From Phytohabitans maris (lineage in GTDB: Bacteria > Actinomycetota > Actinomycetes > Mycobacteriales > Micromonosporaceae), in assembly GCF_031085175.1 (NCBI RefSeq), contig NZ_JAVHUY010000070.1, positions 1 to 39,346 on the forward strand: DNA of 39,346 nucleotides, written 5' to 3'. How positions within the stretch are numbered: position 1 is the first letter of the stretch; each line of letters starts with the position of its first letter. The translations under genes were made by a program, and so were the position numbers. The notes under the pieces were generated by a model, which was not told the DNA's origin, ran no database searches, and was given only the letters and a program-made list of their open reading frames with translations. Shown in pieces: positions 17,258 to 27,631 of the stretch.

Positions 17258-20200
17258 GTGGCTGGCCGTTCGACAGATTTTGGTACCGCGGTCCGGTCCC
17301 GTAGCGGCGCTGGTCCGTTACGTGTTGCTAGGCAGCGTCTTTTCGGCGTCACGTCGTGGCGGGCAGCGTTGTCGAGCGGTTCGTGGCGGCGTCGTGCTGT
17401 TCCGGTCATTGTCGCTTTGCTGGTGGCAACGTTGTTGGTGACTGTGGACAGTCCGGCCGGTGCTGATCCGGTGACACCGGGTGGGTCGTCGGCTACGCAG
17501 CAGGCGGATCCGTTGGCGGCGTTCGATGAGCGGTCGGCGGCATTGCTGGCGTACCGCAAGCGGCGGCCGGTGATCGTGACTAGTTTGACGTCGGAGACGT
17601 CGCAGACGGTGGCGCGTCCTGATGGCACGTTCGAGACCACGAGGCATATGGCGCCGGTGCGGATGCGCAACGATTCGGGCTCGTGGGTTGATGTGGACCT
17701 GACGTTGCAGCGGCGGCCGGATGGGACTGTGGCGCCCAGGGCGCATCCGCGCCGGCTGTCGTTGGCGGGGGCCGGCGCGGCGGGTGAGGACGCCTTGGTG
17801 GGCCTGGGCGAAGGGAGTGAGCGCACGACCCTGGGCTGGTCGGGGGCGCTGCCGGAGCCGGTGTTGGATGGTCGTAAGGCCACCTATGTCGATGTGAAGC
17901 CGGGTGTGGACCTGGTGGTGGAGGCGCGGCCGACGGGCTTTGAGTACTTCCTGGTCGTGAAGCATCGCCAGGCGGCGGCGCAGGTGGCATCGGTGGCGAT
18001 GCCGTGGGATACGGGGGAGTTGGCTGTGGCGCCGCGCCCAGCGGGTGGTCTGGAGCTTCGGTCTGAATCGGGTGTGGTGGTGGATGTGCCACCTGCGGAG
18101 ATGTGGGATGCGCAGCGGTCGCCGTCGGGGGAGCCGGTGCGTCGGGCGCCGGTGGCGCTGTCCACGACCGGCGCCGGTGAAAGCACGGAACTGGTGGTGA
18201 CACCGGATGCGGCGTTTCTGGCTGACCCGGGGGTGGTGTATCCGGTTACGATCGACCCGTCGATTAACCTCGAGCCGGCATTTGACGCGTACGTGCAGGA
18301 CACGATTGTCAATACTGACAAGTCCGGTGACACGCAGTTGCGGCTGGGGTACAGCGACGACCCGAACGAGGGCTGCGCATCTGGTTGCACGGCGCGTTCG
18401 TTCCTGGCCTTCGGTGGCCTGGGTGGTTACGCGGGTGCGTCGGTGATTTCGGCGGAGCTGTTCTTGTGGAACTTCCATTCGTGGTCGTGTACCAGCGCCG
18501 AGTGGCAGACCTGGCGTACCACGTCGGTGAGCAGCAGTACGCGGTGGGGCAGCCAGCCGTCGTGGGCCGCCCTTGCGGGTTCGTCGACGGGTACGAAGGG
18601 CTATAACTCCGGCTGCGGCGACGGCTGGGTGTCCGCGTCGGTGAAGGACGTCTTCCAGTACGTATTCAACAACAGTGGCAGCACCGCGACGGTGGGGATA
18701 CGGGCTACGAGCGAGACGAACCACAACGGGTGGAAGAAGTTCGACTCCTCTGAGGGTGCCCACTCGCCGTACGTGCAGTTGGTGTACAACCGCAAGCCGC
18801 GGGTGCCGACTGGCTTGGCCGTCAACTCCTGCTACTCGGCGTGCGCATCGCCGGCGGTGGTGCGGTCGGGTGCGCCGCAGCTGGCCGCAGTGGTGTCCGA
18901 TCCGGACGGTGGAACGTTGCGGGCCGAGTACGAGGTGTGGGACAACGCGAAGACGACGCGGAAGGCGGCGTCCGGGACGGCGGTGACGGGGGTGGCCTCG
19001 GGCACCTCCCGGCCGTGGCGGGTGACACCGACGCTGCCGGACGGCACATATCACTGGCGGGTACGCGCCTGTGACAGCTACCCGCCGTGTGGTGACTTTT
19101 CCGGCTGGTTCACCTTCACGGTCAACACGCAGGACCCGTCGCTGCCGACGGTGTCGGGGACCCCGTACACGGAGAAGCAGACGGGAACCTGGAACGGCGG
19201 GCCTGGGCAGGCGGGGTCGTTCACCTTCGGTCCGAACGGCGCTGCCGACGTGCAGGAGTACGTCTACAGCCTCAACGGCGCCAATGCGGTAACTGTGCCG
19301 TCGGGCACGCCGCAGGCGGAGAAGTTGACGGTGAACCAGCAGCAGGTGGCGACCGATGAGACGGGGTTTACGGCGGGCGCCAACGCTACCATCTGGCGCA
19401 GCCCCAACCTCGGACACGGCGGTAACGGCGCCCTGAAGGTGAGCGTCACAGCGACGGCGGCCAACAGCTACGGCCCGCAAGGTGACACCTATGCCACGGT
19501 GGGCGGTGACAACGGCGGCCTGCGGCTGGGCATGCAGGCGGGCAAGCGGTATCTGATCACCGGTTGGATCTGGGTGCCCGCAGCGACCGGACTCAACCCC
19601 GGTGGCACCTACGGGACGAGTCGTGGGCAGCGGATCGTCGCGTTCTACAACTCCGGCTCCGCCCACATCGAGGTGCCCTCGGGCAAGGCGACCGCGACGG
19701 ATGCCTGGAACTTCGTTTCGCTCGCGGTGACCATCCCCAGCAATGCGACGGAGGCCTTCGTACGCCTCTACAACGGTTCACCGACCGGCCCGGACAAGCC
19801 GGTGTACTGGGACCACCTGTCGCTGCGCGAGCTGACCGGCACCACGACGGTCACGTCGATCACGCCGTCCAAGGACGGGCTGAACGTGCTGTCTGTGCAA
19901 TCCCGCAACACGGCCGGGTTCACCTCGGACCCCCGGGTGTACCAGTTCCTGGTTAGCCCGAGCACCGCGACGTGGCACTGGCCGCTGGACGAAGGCACCG
20001 GCACGAGCGCCGCATCGGTGCCGGACACCCGGCCGGTGACATTCACTGAGGTCGGGGTTTCGTGGACCGGAGGACGGGTGGGCGCCGGGGCAGTCACGAT
20101 CGGCAGCGGGGGCAGGCTCACCACGGCGGGCTCACCGGTGCTTGACACCACCGATCCTGCTGGCTACACGGTCGCGGCGTGGGTTCGGGCGACCGACCTG

Positions 20201-20638
20201 GCCAGCACACGGACGGCGGTGTCGCAGGACGGAATCTACACGTCAATGTTCCGGCTCGGCTTCCGCAACGACCGCGACCTCGACGGTGACGCGGTCCCAG
20301 ACCCGGCGTGGTGCTTCTCTCTTACCCGCGCCGACTCGTCCACCGCGGTGGTGGACGCCGCCTGCACCACCGACTACGTCGCACCCGACGACTGGGTGAG
20401 CCTGGTCGGCGTCTACGACCCGATCAACGGCAAGATCAAGCTGTATGTGAACGGGACGCCGGCGGTTGACGGCTCCTACGCCGAGGCCGCCTACACCGGG
20501 GCCTGGTCGGCGACCGCGTCGTTTGCGATGGGCCGGGCGTGGCCGCCGGCCGAGTTCTGGTCCGGCGACATCGACCACGTGTACGCGGCCCAGCAGGTGT
20601 GGGACGACAACGAGATCCAACAGTTCGCTCTCCAATAG
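17258..20638 (+). CDS. Large secreted DNRLRE/LamG-like protein, partner of the RHS protein
   Basis: About 1126 residues from GTG 17258, chosen because GGGGGAGG lies eight bases upstream; an earlier GTG at 17183 has no such site. The N-terminus has a long basic lead and then a signal segment (RRRAVPVIVALLVATLLVTV, ending SPAGA). A beta-rich region follows with VYPVTIDPSINLEPAFDAYV and LRLGYS, the DNRLRE-type domain often found before RHS proteins. Next is a fibronectin-like stretch ending DGTYHWRVRACDS, a carbohydrate-binding-like region (YLITGWIWVPA...), and finally a LamG/concanavalin-type fold (YTVAAWVRATDL, KLYVNGTPAVDGSY, HVYAAQQVWDDNEI). It precedes the RHS gene by 30 bp, so they are co-transcribed. 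It probably helps display or anchor the toxin at the surface (inference). Confidence 0.87.
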   Translation: MAGRSTDFGTAVRSRSGAGPLRVARQRLFGVTSWRAALSSGSWRRRAVPVIVALLVATLLVTVDSPAGADPVTPGGSSATQQADPLAAFDERSAALLAYRKRRPVIVTSLTSETSQTVARPDGTFETTRHMAPVRMRNDSGSWVDVDLTLQRRPDGTVAPRAHPRRLSLAGAGAAGEDALVGLGEGSERTTLGWSGALPEPVLDGRKATYVDVKPGVDLVVEARPTGFEYFLVVKHRQAAAQVASVAMPWDTGELAVAPRPAGGLELRSESGVVVDVPPAEMWDAQRSPSGEPVRRAPVALSTTGAGESTELVVTPDAAFLADPGVVYPVTIDPSINLEPAFDAYVQDTIVNTDKSGDTQLRLGYSDDPNEGCASGCTARSFLAFGGLGGYAGASVISAELFLWNFHSWSCTSAEWQTWRTTSVSSSTRWGSQPSWAALAGSSTGTKGYNSGCGDGWVSASVKDVFQYVFNNSGSTATVGIRATSETNHNGWKKFDSSEGAHSPYVQLVYNRKPRVPTGLAVNSCYSACASPAVVRSGAPQLAAVVSDPDGGTLRAEYEVWDNAKTTRKAASGTAVTGVASGTSRPWRVTPTLPDGTYHWRVRACDSYPPCGDFSGWFTFTVNTQDPSLPTVSGTPYTEKQTGTWNGGPGQAGSFTFGPNGAADVQEYVYSLNGANAVTVPSGTPQAEKLTVNQQQVATDETGFTAGANATIWRSPNLGHGGNGALKVSVTATAANSYGPQGDTYATVGGDNGGLRLGMQAGKRYLITGWIWVPAATGLNPGGTYGTSRGQRIVAFYNSGSAHIEVPSGKATATDAWNFVSLAVTIPSNATEAFVRLYNGSPTGPDKPVYWDHLSLRELTGTTTVTSITPSKDGLNVLSVQSRNTAGFTSDPRVYQFLVSPSTATWHWPLDEGTGTSAASVPDTRPVTFTEVGVSWTGGRVGAGAVTIGSGGRLTTAGSPVLDTTDPAGYTVAAWVRATDLASTRTAVSQDGIYTSMFRLGFRNDRDLDGDAVPDPAWCFSLTRADSSTAVVDAACTTDYVAPDDWVSLVGVYDPINGKIKLYVNGTPAVDGSYAEAAYTGAWSATASFAMGRAWPPAEFWSGDIDHVYAAQQVWDDNEIQQFALQ

Positions 20639-20668
20639 CAGGGTTTCCGTCCCGGCGTAGCAAGGATT

Positions 20669-23600
20669 GTGCGGTTCGCGAGGTGGGGAGGCGCTGTGGG
20701 CGCTGTGCGTAGCTCACGTCCGTTTACGGGAACGGCGATGACCGTGGCCGGTCGGGTCGCGCGTCGTGTGGCCGGAGTGGTCGCCGTCGTCGTGGCCGCC
20801 ACGGTGGCGCTCGACGCGATCGCAGTGGCTGCACCGTCGTCGTGGCGGCCGCCGAAGCCGAAGGACGTCACCGGTGTCGCGGTAGCACCGGTCAACGCCA
20901 AACAGCGTCCAACGTGGACAGCCGGCGGCCGCGAGGTCAAGGCGCCCCCGCCGGTGGCCTGGCCAGCGCCGGGCAAGGCAACGGTTGACCTGGCCGCCGC
21001 GGCGACCTCGGCGCGAGACCTTACCCGTACGCCGGTGACCCGGGCCGGGTCCCTGCCGATCTGGGTCTCTGCCACCCCAACCGCCGCCGGCCGCGTCAAC
21101 CTACGCACCGTGCCCTCCTCGACGGTCGACCGGGTCACAGTCGAGGTCCTCGACCGCGGCGCGGCCGCGAAGGCAGGTGTGTCTGGGCTGGCCCTGAAGG
21201 TCGGCCGCGCCGACGGCGTGCGCGCGACCGGCGCGGTGACCGTGCGGGTTGACTATTCGTCGTTCGCCGGAGCGTACGGCGGCGACTGGGCCTCTCGGCT
21301 TCGAATGGTGTCGCTGCTGGACGGCAAGCCGGTTCCTAGCCGAAACGACCCGACGGCCAACACGGTGTCCGCGGTGGTGCCGGTCACCGCGACCGGCGCC
21401 ACGCTGCTGGCCGTCACGGCGGGCGCGTCGGGCGATAACGGCGACTACAGCGCGACCAGCTTGACCCCCGCCTCGACCTGGCAGGTGGCGCAGCAGACCG
21501 GGTCGTTCGCGTGGTCGTACCCGGTGCGGATGGTCCCGGCGGTCGGCGGTCCGGAGCCGACCGTTGCCTTGTCCTACTCCTCCGGCGCTTTGGACGGGCG
21601 GACGGGCGGCACCAACACGCAGGGCTCCTGGATCGGTGACGGCTGGGACCTGTGGCCCGGCTACATCGAGCGGCAGTACCAGGCATGCGGCGAGGACAAA
21701 GACGCGGTCGGCGGCGTCGACCCGAACAACAAGACGTTGAATACCGGTGACCTGTGCTGGCACAAGCCGGAGGGCAACGCCACCATCTCGCTCAACGGTC
21801 GAGGGACCGAGCTGGTCAAGTCGACGGGCAACACCTGGAAGGGTGTCTCCGACGACGGTTCGAAGATCGAGCTGCTGAAGAACACGTCGTTCAGCAACAG
21901 CGACGACGACGGCGAGTACTGGAAAGTCACCACAGTTGACGGCACCCAGTACTTCTTCGGCCGTAACACCGGCCCCGGCGGCGCCTCCGGCACAACCGCG
22001 ACCAAGTCGGTGTGGACGGCGCCGGTCTACGGCAACCACCCGAACGAGCCCGGCTACACCGCTGGGGACTATGTGGCCTCCCGCAGGACGCAGGGGTGGC
22101 GGTGGAACCTGGACTACGTAGTGGACCCGCACGGCAACACCATGACCTACTTCTACGAGCGGGAGACCGGGGCCTACGCCCGCGACGGTGACCTTGACAA
22201 GCGGACCACCTACGACCGGGGTGGCTACCTGACCCGGATCGAGTACGGCAACCGCACCGACGCCGCCTCCACGGTCCAAGCCGCTGCGCGGGTGCTCTTC
22301 GATGTCGCGGACCGGTGCGATGCCAACTGCTGGTCGGGCTCCGACCCGTTGGCAACGTCGTGGTTGGACACGCCGTGGGACCAGTACTGCAAGGCGGCAC
22401 CGTGCACGGATCAGCTGGCCCCCACGTTCTGGACGCAGAAGCGGCTGTCGCGCATCCGCACCCACGTGTACTCCGGCAGCGGCACCACATACAACGACGT
22501 CGAGTGGATCACGCTGCGACACACCTACCTGCAGTCGGGCGGCAATGAGGGCAAGCCGATGTGGCTGGCCGGCATCACCCGCACTGGCAAGGTCACCACC
22601 GCTGGCGGCGTCGAGGTCTCCCAGCCGGAGATCGTGTTCGATCCCGGCGCCGAGGCTCTCGCCAACCGGGTCGACGGCCCCGCCGACGGCCGCTCCAACC
22701 TGTTCCGATACCGGATCAACACCATCACCACCGAGACCGGCGCCCAGATCGCCATCAGCTACTCCACCCCGGAGTGCACCCGGACCGCGCTACCGCAGCC
22801 GCACGCCAACACCAAACGCTGCTACCCGCAGTGGTACGGTCCGGATGGTGAAGACCCGACGCTGGACTGGTTCCACAAGTACGTCGTGAAACGCGTCGAC
22901 GTGTACGACAACACCGGCGGGTTCGAACACGAGCAGACCAACTACGACTACCTGGACACCCCGGCCTGGCACTACGACGACTCCGAACTGATCAAGCCGA
23001 AGAAACGCACCTGGAGCCAGTTCCGCGGATACGGCCAGGTCCGGGTCCGCAAAGGCCTGGAGTCCGGGGTCCAGTCCGTCGCCGAGTACCTGTACCTGCG
23101 CGGCATGGACGGCGACAGGCAGCCCAACGACGGCACCCGCGACATCTGGATCACCGACTCGCAAGGCGTCGCCCTCGAAGACCACGAAGCCTACGCCGGC
23201 ATGCTCCGCGAGCAGAAAACGCTTAACGGGGTGGGTGGGGCGGTGGTGACCGGCACCATCAACACACCGGTCAAGCAGGGCCCCACCGCCACGTCCGGGC
23301 CGCTGAAGGCGTGGATGACGAACGTCGGCACCGTCCGCACCCGCACCCCGCTGTGGAACGGCAGCACCCGGTGGACCAAGACGGTCACCGCCTTCAACGC
23401 CGACAACCTGCCCTTCCAGGTTGACGATCTCGGCGACGAAGGCACCCCCGACGACGACATCTGCACCCGCACCCAGTACGCCCGCAATGCCGCGGCCTGG
23501 ATCCTGGACAAGGTCAAAAAGGTGGAGAAGGTCGGCGTCAACTGCGACACCACCCCCACCCTGCCCGCCGACATGCTGTCCAGCCAGCGGATCACCTACG

Positions 23601-26600
23601 ACCTGGAAACCAACGACTGGAACACCTACCTGCCCGTCAAGGCCGACGTCGCCAAAGTCGAGGAGATCGACTCCTGGAGCGGCGGCACCCCGGTGTGGAT
23701 CACCGCCGCCCGGTCCAAGTACGACGCCAACGGCCGCGTCACCGAGGCCTACGACGGCCTGTCCCGCAAGGCCAGCACCGCGTACACCCCGGCCGCCGCC
23801 GGGCCGGTCACCTCCACCACCGCCACCAACCCGGCCGGGCACACCGCCACCACCACCTACGCCACCGCCTGGCACCTCCCACTGACCATCTCCGACAACC
23901 CGAACAGTGCCGTCGGCGAACTCACCTACGACGGCCTCGGCCGCCGCACGAAGGCCTGGTACCCCGGCCGCTCCAAAGCCACCAACCCCACCACACCAAA
24001 CCTCGAATACATCTACCTGGTCCGCAACGACGCCCCCACCGCGATCACCACCAAAACCCTGACCGCGTTCGGCACCAGCACCTACAAGACACAGATCACC
24101 CTGTACGACGGGCTACTGCGACCACGGCAGACTCAAACCCAGGCACCCGGTGGCGGACGGACCCTTACCGACACCGTCTACGACTCCCGCGGCCTAGTCG
24201 AATGGACCTCCAATCCCTACTACGACACCACCAACGCGCCACCGGACACCACCCTCGTCGCCGGACCCGGCACACCCGCCGTCCCCGCACTGACCGAGAA
24301 CCTGTACGACGGCGCCGGCCGCATCACCGCCGCCATCTTCAAAATCAACGGCACCGAACAGTGGCGCACCCACACCTGGTACGGCGGCGACCGCAGCGCC
24401 GTCACACCCCCCGAGGGCGGAACCAAAACCGAAACTCTCCTCGACGGCCGCGACCGCACCCGACAGGTACGCCAGTACCACTCCCACACCGCGACAACCT
24501 TCGACGCAACCACCTACACGTACACCGACCGCGGCGAACTGGCCACCGTCGCCGACCCCGCCGGCAACACCTGGCGCTACACCTATGACCAGCGCGGCCG
24601 CAAAATCAAGGACGAGGATCCCGACAGGGGCGAAACCACCTACACGTACGACGCGGCCGGGCAGCTCACCACCGTCACCGACAGCCGTGGCATCACCCTC
24701 GCCTACACCTACGACGACCTCGGCCGCAAAACCACCGTCCGCGACGGCGGCGTCACCGGAGACAAACGCGCTGAATGGGTGTACGACACCCTCCCGCACG
24801 GCGTTGGCCGGCTGACCAAATCCATCCGGTACGAGCCCGCCGGCTCCACCAACGCCTACACCAACGAGATCGCCGAGTACGACACGGCCGGCCGGCCGAC
24901 CAGCACCGAGGTCACCATCCCGGCCAGCCAGGGCAGCCTCTGTGCCGCCGGCGGCACCACCCCGTGCACCTACACGTATGCCACCACATACCGCAACGAC
25001 GGCCAAGTCGGCAGCACCACGCTGCCCGCGGCCGGCGGCCTACCGTCGGAAGAGCTGTTCACCACATACAACGAGGTCAGCGCACCCGACGGGCTACTGT
25101 CCGCCGCGCAAATCTACGCCGACGCCACCTACAACAAACTCGGCCAGCTCACCCAACGCCTGCTGGGCGAAGACGGCAGCCACACCTGGCTGACCTACAC
25201 CATCGACCAGAACACCGGCCGGCTCACCAACGCCAACGCCATTCCCGAGCTCAAACCCGAAGTCTTCAACGCCACCTACACCTACGACGACGCCGGCAAC
25301 GTCATCACCATCGCCGACCAACCGGCCGGCGGCGCCACCGACACCCAGTGCTACACCTACGACTACCTACGCCGCCTCACCGAAGCATGGACCCCCGCCG
25401 ACGGAACCTGCCACATCCCAGAATTCATGAGCCAGATCGGCGGGCCCGCCTCCTACTGGCGCTCCTACGAATACACCGGCCCGCCCGGCCTGGCCGGCAG
25501 CCGCACCAAGGAAATCTGGCACACCGCTGTCGGCAACGGCACCCACACCTACACCTATCCAGCTCAAGGCGGCGCCGCCGGCACCCACCCTCACGCCGTG
25601 CAAACCGTCACCAACGACTACCCACGGGGATATCCGACACCCGACAGCACCGACAGCTACAGCTACGACAACACCGGCAACACCACCTCCCGCCCCGCTA
25701 CCCCCGCCAACCAAACCCTCACCTGGGACAACGAAGGCCACCTCGCCACCGTCGCCGACAACGGCAAAAACACCAGCTACACCTACGACGCCGACGGCAA
25801 CCGCCTCATCCGCCGCGACCCCACCGGCGCCACCCTCTACCTGCCCGACGGCACCGAAGTCCGCGCCCCCACCACCGGCGCCGCCTCAGCCACCCGCTAC
25901 TACACCCACCTCGGCGCCACCATCGCCGTCCGCACCCTCACCGGCCTGACCTGGCTCGCCGGCGACCACCACAACACCACCGAAGCAGCCCTCAACGACA
26001 CCGACCTCAGCCTCGCCCGCCGCCGCACCCTGCCTTTCGGCGACACCCGCGGCACCACCACCGGCACCTGGCCATCCGCAATGGACAAAGGCTTCGTCGG
26101 CGGCACCATCGACAACACCGGCCTAACCCACCTCGGCGCCCGCGAATACGACCCCAAAATCGGCCGGTTCATCTCCGTCGACCCACTTCTCGACCTCGCA
26201 GACCCACAACAGTGGAACGGCTACAGCTACGCCAACAACACCCCCGTCACCCACAGCGACCCCTCAGGCCTCTGCATCACCGACTCTCCAGGCTGCTTCT
26301 CCGAAATCGGGATCCCGCCAATACCGCAGGAAGACCCCGCACAAACTGGAGGCGGCAACGGCGGCTCCGGCAACGGCGGAGGTGACGGAGGCAAGAAAGG
26401 CTTCTGGGGACAAATCGGTAGCGGCCTCAAGAAAGGCTTCACCAACCAGATCATCGACCCGTTCGTCGGCGCTTACCACACGATCACCTCCAACTACGCG
26501 ACCGCCTACCATGACATCAACGGCGTCCTCACCGGTGAGATGTCCGCCCTCGACGCCGCCGTCGACATCGGATCCATCTACGTCACCAACTACAAGAACA

Positions 26601-27631
26601 CGCTCGTCGGAACCGTCACCGCACCCGTCGAAGCCATCGGCAACCTGATCCAAACCCCCGGCCACATCATCAAAGGCGACTACGAAAAAGCCGCCGAAAG
26701 CTGGTCCGAAGGCGCCATCGGCGCAGCGCTCATCGCAGCCGGCGGACGGGGCGGATTCAAGCCAAAGGCACCGAAAGGCGCACCCAAGAATGTGCCCGAC
26801 TGCACACACAGCTTCGACCCGGCGACACCCGTCCTTCTCAGCGACGGGACGAAACCCATAGCGGAGGTCACCCCAGGTGACGTTGTCCTTGCGGAGGACC
26901 CCGAGACGGGGCATGTCGAACCACGCGAGGTGAAAAGAGCACACACCAATCTCGACACGGACCTCACCGACCTAATCGTTGTAACCGAGGATGGGCGGAC
27001 CGCAACTCTCAAGACTACCCAGCACCACCCGTTCTGGAGCGAAGACCGTAACGGCTGGGTCGACGCCGAGGACCTTCGGCCAGGCGAGCAGCTGCGAACC
27101 AACGATGGGTCGTCGGTCATAGTCGGGTCGGTCCACTCGTATGACGGTGCCAGCGTCATGCACGACCTGACGGTCGAGACGGTTCACACCTACTACGTGC
27201 TCGCTGGGCAAACGCCGGTTCTCGTCCATAACTGCGATCCAGTGGAAAACCGAAAGCCCGGAGAGCTTTCGATGGACCTCTTTGATGCTGAGCTTCAAGG
27301 GGTCAAGCCAGCATTCTCCGGTTCGGATGCGTTCACCAAGGCTATGGGTACCGACGGGAACTACCTATGGGCCGTGGATAACACCGGCCGGCTTGGGATT
27401 GCTCCCGCCGGGCCAGGCATCAAACACACGACCATTACAGGGGGTCGGCCAGCCTACGCGGGACAATTTACAGTGCACGGAGGCCGAGTGACGAGGTTCG
27501 ACAACTGGACAGGCCACTACACACCGTGCAAAGCGTGTTCTAGAACATCCCTTCAACGCGGTTCCGACGCCTTCCTCGGTGCCGGCGTTAGAATTCCACT
27601 CAGCGCCTGGGTCGACTATGGAGGCATCTGA
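20669..27631 (+). CDS. RHS/YD-repeat polymorphic toxin with Hint domain and unknown C-terminal toxin
   Basis: A 2320-residue exported protein. The start is uncertain: GTG 20669, GTG 20696 (GGGGAGG just before it) or ATG 20738. All keep the signal segment RVARRVAGVVAVVVAATVAL. Residues ~280-480 carry the typical N-terminal core (VALSYSSGALDGRTGGTNTQ, then SWIGDGWDLWPGYIERQYQ). YD repeats run from about 1090 to 1720, such as YTYTDRGELATVADPAGNT and YTYDDLGRKTTVRDGG. The RHS core closes near 1820-1868 with LGAREYDPKIGRFISVDPL and ANNTPVTHSDPSGLC. After a Gly-rich linker comes the Hint domain (2045-2188, starting CTHSFDPATPVLLSDG, ending PVLVHNC), which likely releases the tip (about 2190-2320). 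The barrel should enclose the toxin until delivery. The toxin domain itself is not recognised. Confidence 0.92.
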   Translation: MRFARWGGAVGAVRSSRPFTGTAMTVAGRVARRVAGVVAVVVAATVALDAIAVAAPSSWRPPKPKDVTGVAVAPVNAKQRPTWTAGGREVKAPPPVAWPAPGKATVDLAAAATSARDLTRTPVTRAGSLPIWVSATPTAAGRVNLRTVPSSTVDRVTVEVLDRGAAAKAGVSGLALKVGRADGVRATGAVTVRVDYSSFAGAYGGDWASRLRMVSLLDGKPVPSRNDPTANTVSAVVPVTATGATLLAVTAGASGDNGDYSATSLTPASTWQVAQQTGSFAWSYPVRMVPAVGGPEPTVALSYSSGALDGRTGGTNTQGSWIGDGWDLWPGYIERQYQACGEDKDAVGGVDPNNKTLNTGDLCWHKPEGNATISLNGRGTELVKSTGNTWKGVSDDGSKIELLKNTSFSNSDDDGEYWKVTTVDGTQYFFGRNTGPGGASGTTATKSVWTAPVYGNHPNEPGYTAGDYVASRRTQGWRWNLDYVVDPHGNTMTYFYERETGAYARDGDLDKRTTYDRGGYLTRIEYGNRTDAASTVQAAARVLFDVADRCDANCWSGSDPLATSWLDTPWDQYCKAAPCTDQLAPTFWTQKRLSRIRTHVYSGSGTTYNDVEWITLRHTYLQSGGNEGKPMWLAGITRTGKVTTAGGVEVSQPEIVFDPGAEALANRVDGPADGRSNLFRYRINTITTETGAQIAISYSTPECTRTALPQPHANTKRCYPQWYGPDGEDPTLDWFHKYVVKRVDVYDNTGGFEHEQTNYDYLDTPAWHYDDSELIKPKKRTWSQFRGYGQVRVRKGLESGVQSVAEYLYLRGMDGDRQPNDGTRDIWITDSQGVALEDHEAYAGMLREQKTLNGVGGAVVTGTINTPVKQGPTATSGPLKAWMTNVGTVRTRTPLWNGSTRWTKTVTAFNADNLPFQVDDLGDEGTPDDDICTRTQYARNAAAWILDKVKKVEKVGVNCDTTPTLPADMLSSQRITYDLETNDWNTYLPVKADVAKVEEIDSWSGGTPVWITAARSKYDANGRVTEAYDGLSRKASTAYTPAAAGPVTSTTATNPAGHTATTTYATAWHLPLTISDNPNSAVGELTYDGLGRRTKAWYPGRSKATNPTTPNLEYIYLVRNDAPTAITTKTLTAFGTSTYKTQITLYDGLLRPRQTQTQAPGGGRTLTDTVYDSRGLVEWTSNPYYDTTNAPPDTTLVAGPGTPAVPALTENLYDGAGRITAAIFKINGTEQWRTHTWYGGDRSAVTPPEGGTKTETLLDGRDRTRQVRQYHSHTATTFDATTYTYTDRGELATVADPAGNTWRYTYDQRGRKIKDEDPDRGETTYTYDAAGQLTTVTDSRGITLAYTYDDLGRKTTVRDGGVTGDKRAEWVYDTLPHGVGRLTKSIRYEPAGSTNAYTNEIAEYDTAGRPTSTEVTIPASQGSLCAAGGTTPCTYTYATTYRNDGQVGSTTLPAAGGLPSEELFTTYNEVSAPDGLLSAAQIYADATYNKLGQLTQRLLGEDGSHTWLTYTIDQNTGRLTNANAIPELKPEVFNATYTYDDAGNVITIADQPAGGATDTQCYTYDYLRRLTEAWTPADGTCHIPEFMSQIGGPASYWRSYEYTGPPGLAGSRTKEIWHTAVGNGTHTYTYPAQGGAAGTHPHAVQTVTNDYPRGYPTPDSTDSYSYDNTGNTTSRPATPANQTLTWDNEGHLATVADNGKNTSYTYDADGNRLIRRDPTGATLYLPDGTEVRAPTTGAASATRYYTHLGATIAVRTLTGLTWLAGDHHNTTEAALNDTDLSLARRRTLPFGDTRGTTTGTWPSAMDKGFVGGTIDNTGLTHLGAREYDPKIGRFISVDPLLDLADPQQWNGYSYANNTPVTHSDPSGLCITDSPGCFSEIGIPPIPQEDPAQTGGGNGGSGNGGGDGGKKGFWGQIGSGLKKGFTNQIIDPFVGAYHTITSNYATAYHDINGVLTGEMSALDAAVDIGSIYVTNYKNTLVGTVTAPVEAIGNLIQTPGHIIKGDYEKAAESWSEGAIGAALIAAGGRGGFKPKAPKGAPKNVPDCTHSFDPATPVLLSDGTKPIAEVTPGDVVLAEDPETGHVEPREVKRAHTNLDTDLTDLIVVTEDGRTATLKTTQHHPFWSEDRNGWVDAEDLRPGEQLRTNDGSSVIVGSVHSYDGASVMHDLTVETVHTYYVLAGQTPVLVHNCDPVENRKPGELSMDLFDAELQGVKPAFSGSDAFTKAMGTDGNYLWAVDNTGRLGIAPAGPGIKHTTITGGRPAYAGQFTVHGGRVTRFDNWTGHYTPCKACSRTSLQRGSDAFLGAGVRIPLSAWVDYGGI
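26801..27628 (+). other. Hint plus toxin-tip module of the RHS protein
   Basis: The Hint part begins at a cysteine (26801-26803) with CTHSFDPATPVLLSDG, has TTQHHPFWSED as the central histidine block and ends TPVLVHNC (Cys at 27233-27235), the standard pretoxin Hint borders. The following ~131 residues include NYLWAVDNTGRLGIAPAG, KHTTITGGRPAYAGQFTVHG and VTRFDNWTGHYTPCKACSRT. H, N-x-T-G-H-Y-x-P and a CxxC stand out as possible functional residues. The GHYxP type of motif occurs in other polymorphic-toxin tips that I cannot name with certainty. Confidence 0.7.

Noticed and set aside
17318-19666. A 782-codon minus-strand open frame
   Set aside because: It lies opposite the LamG-like gene, is extremely rich in R, H and P and has no domain; it is a shadow of the coding strand.
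25740-26270. Repetitive CACC-rich DNA resembling a repeat array
   Set aside because: The repetition comes from codon choice in the YD repeats; spacing and sequence are irregular, so it is not a CRISPR or satellite array.
24775-26385. A 536-codon plus-strand frame rich in R, H and P
   Set aside because: It is the off-frame reading of the YD-repeat region of the RHS gene.
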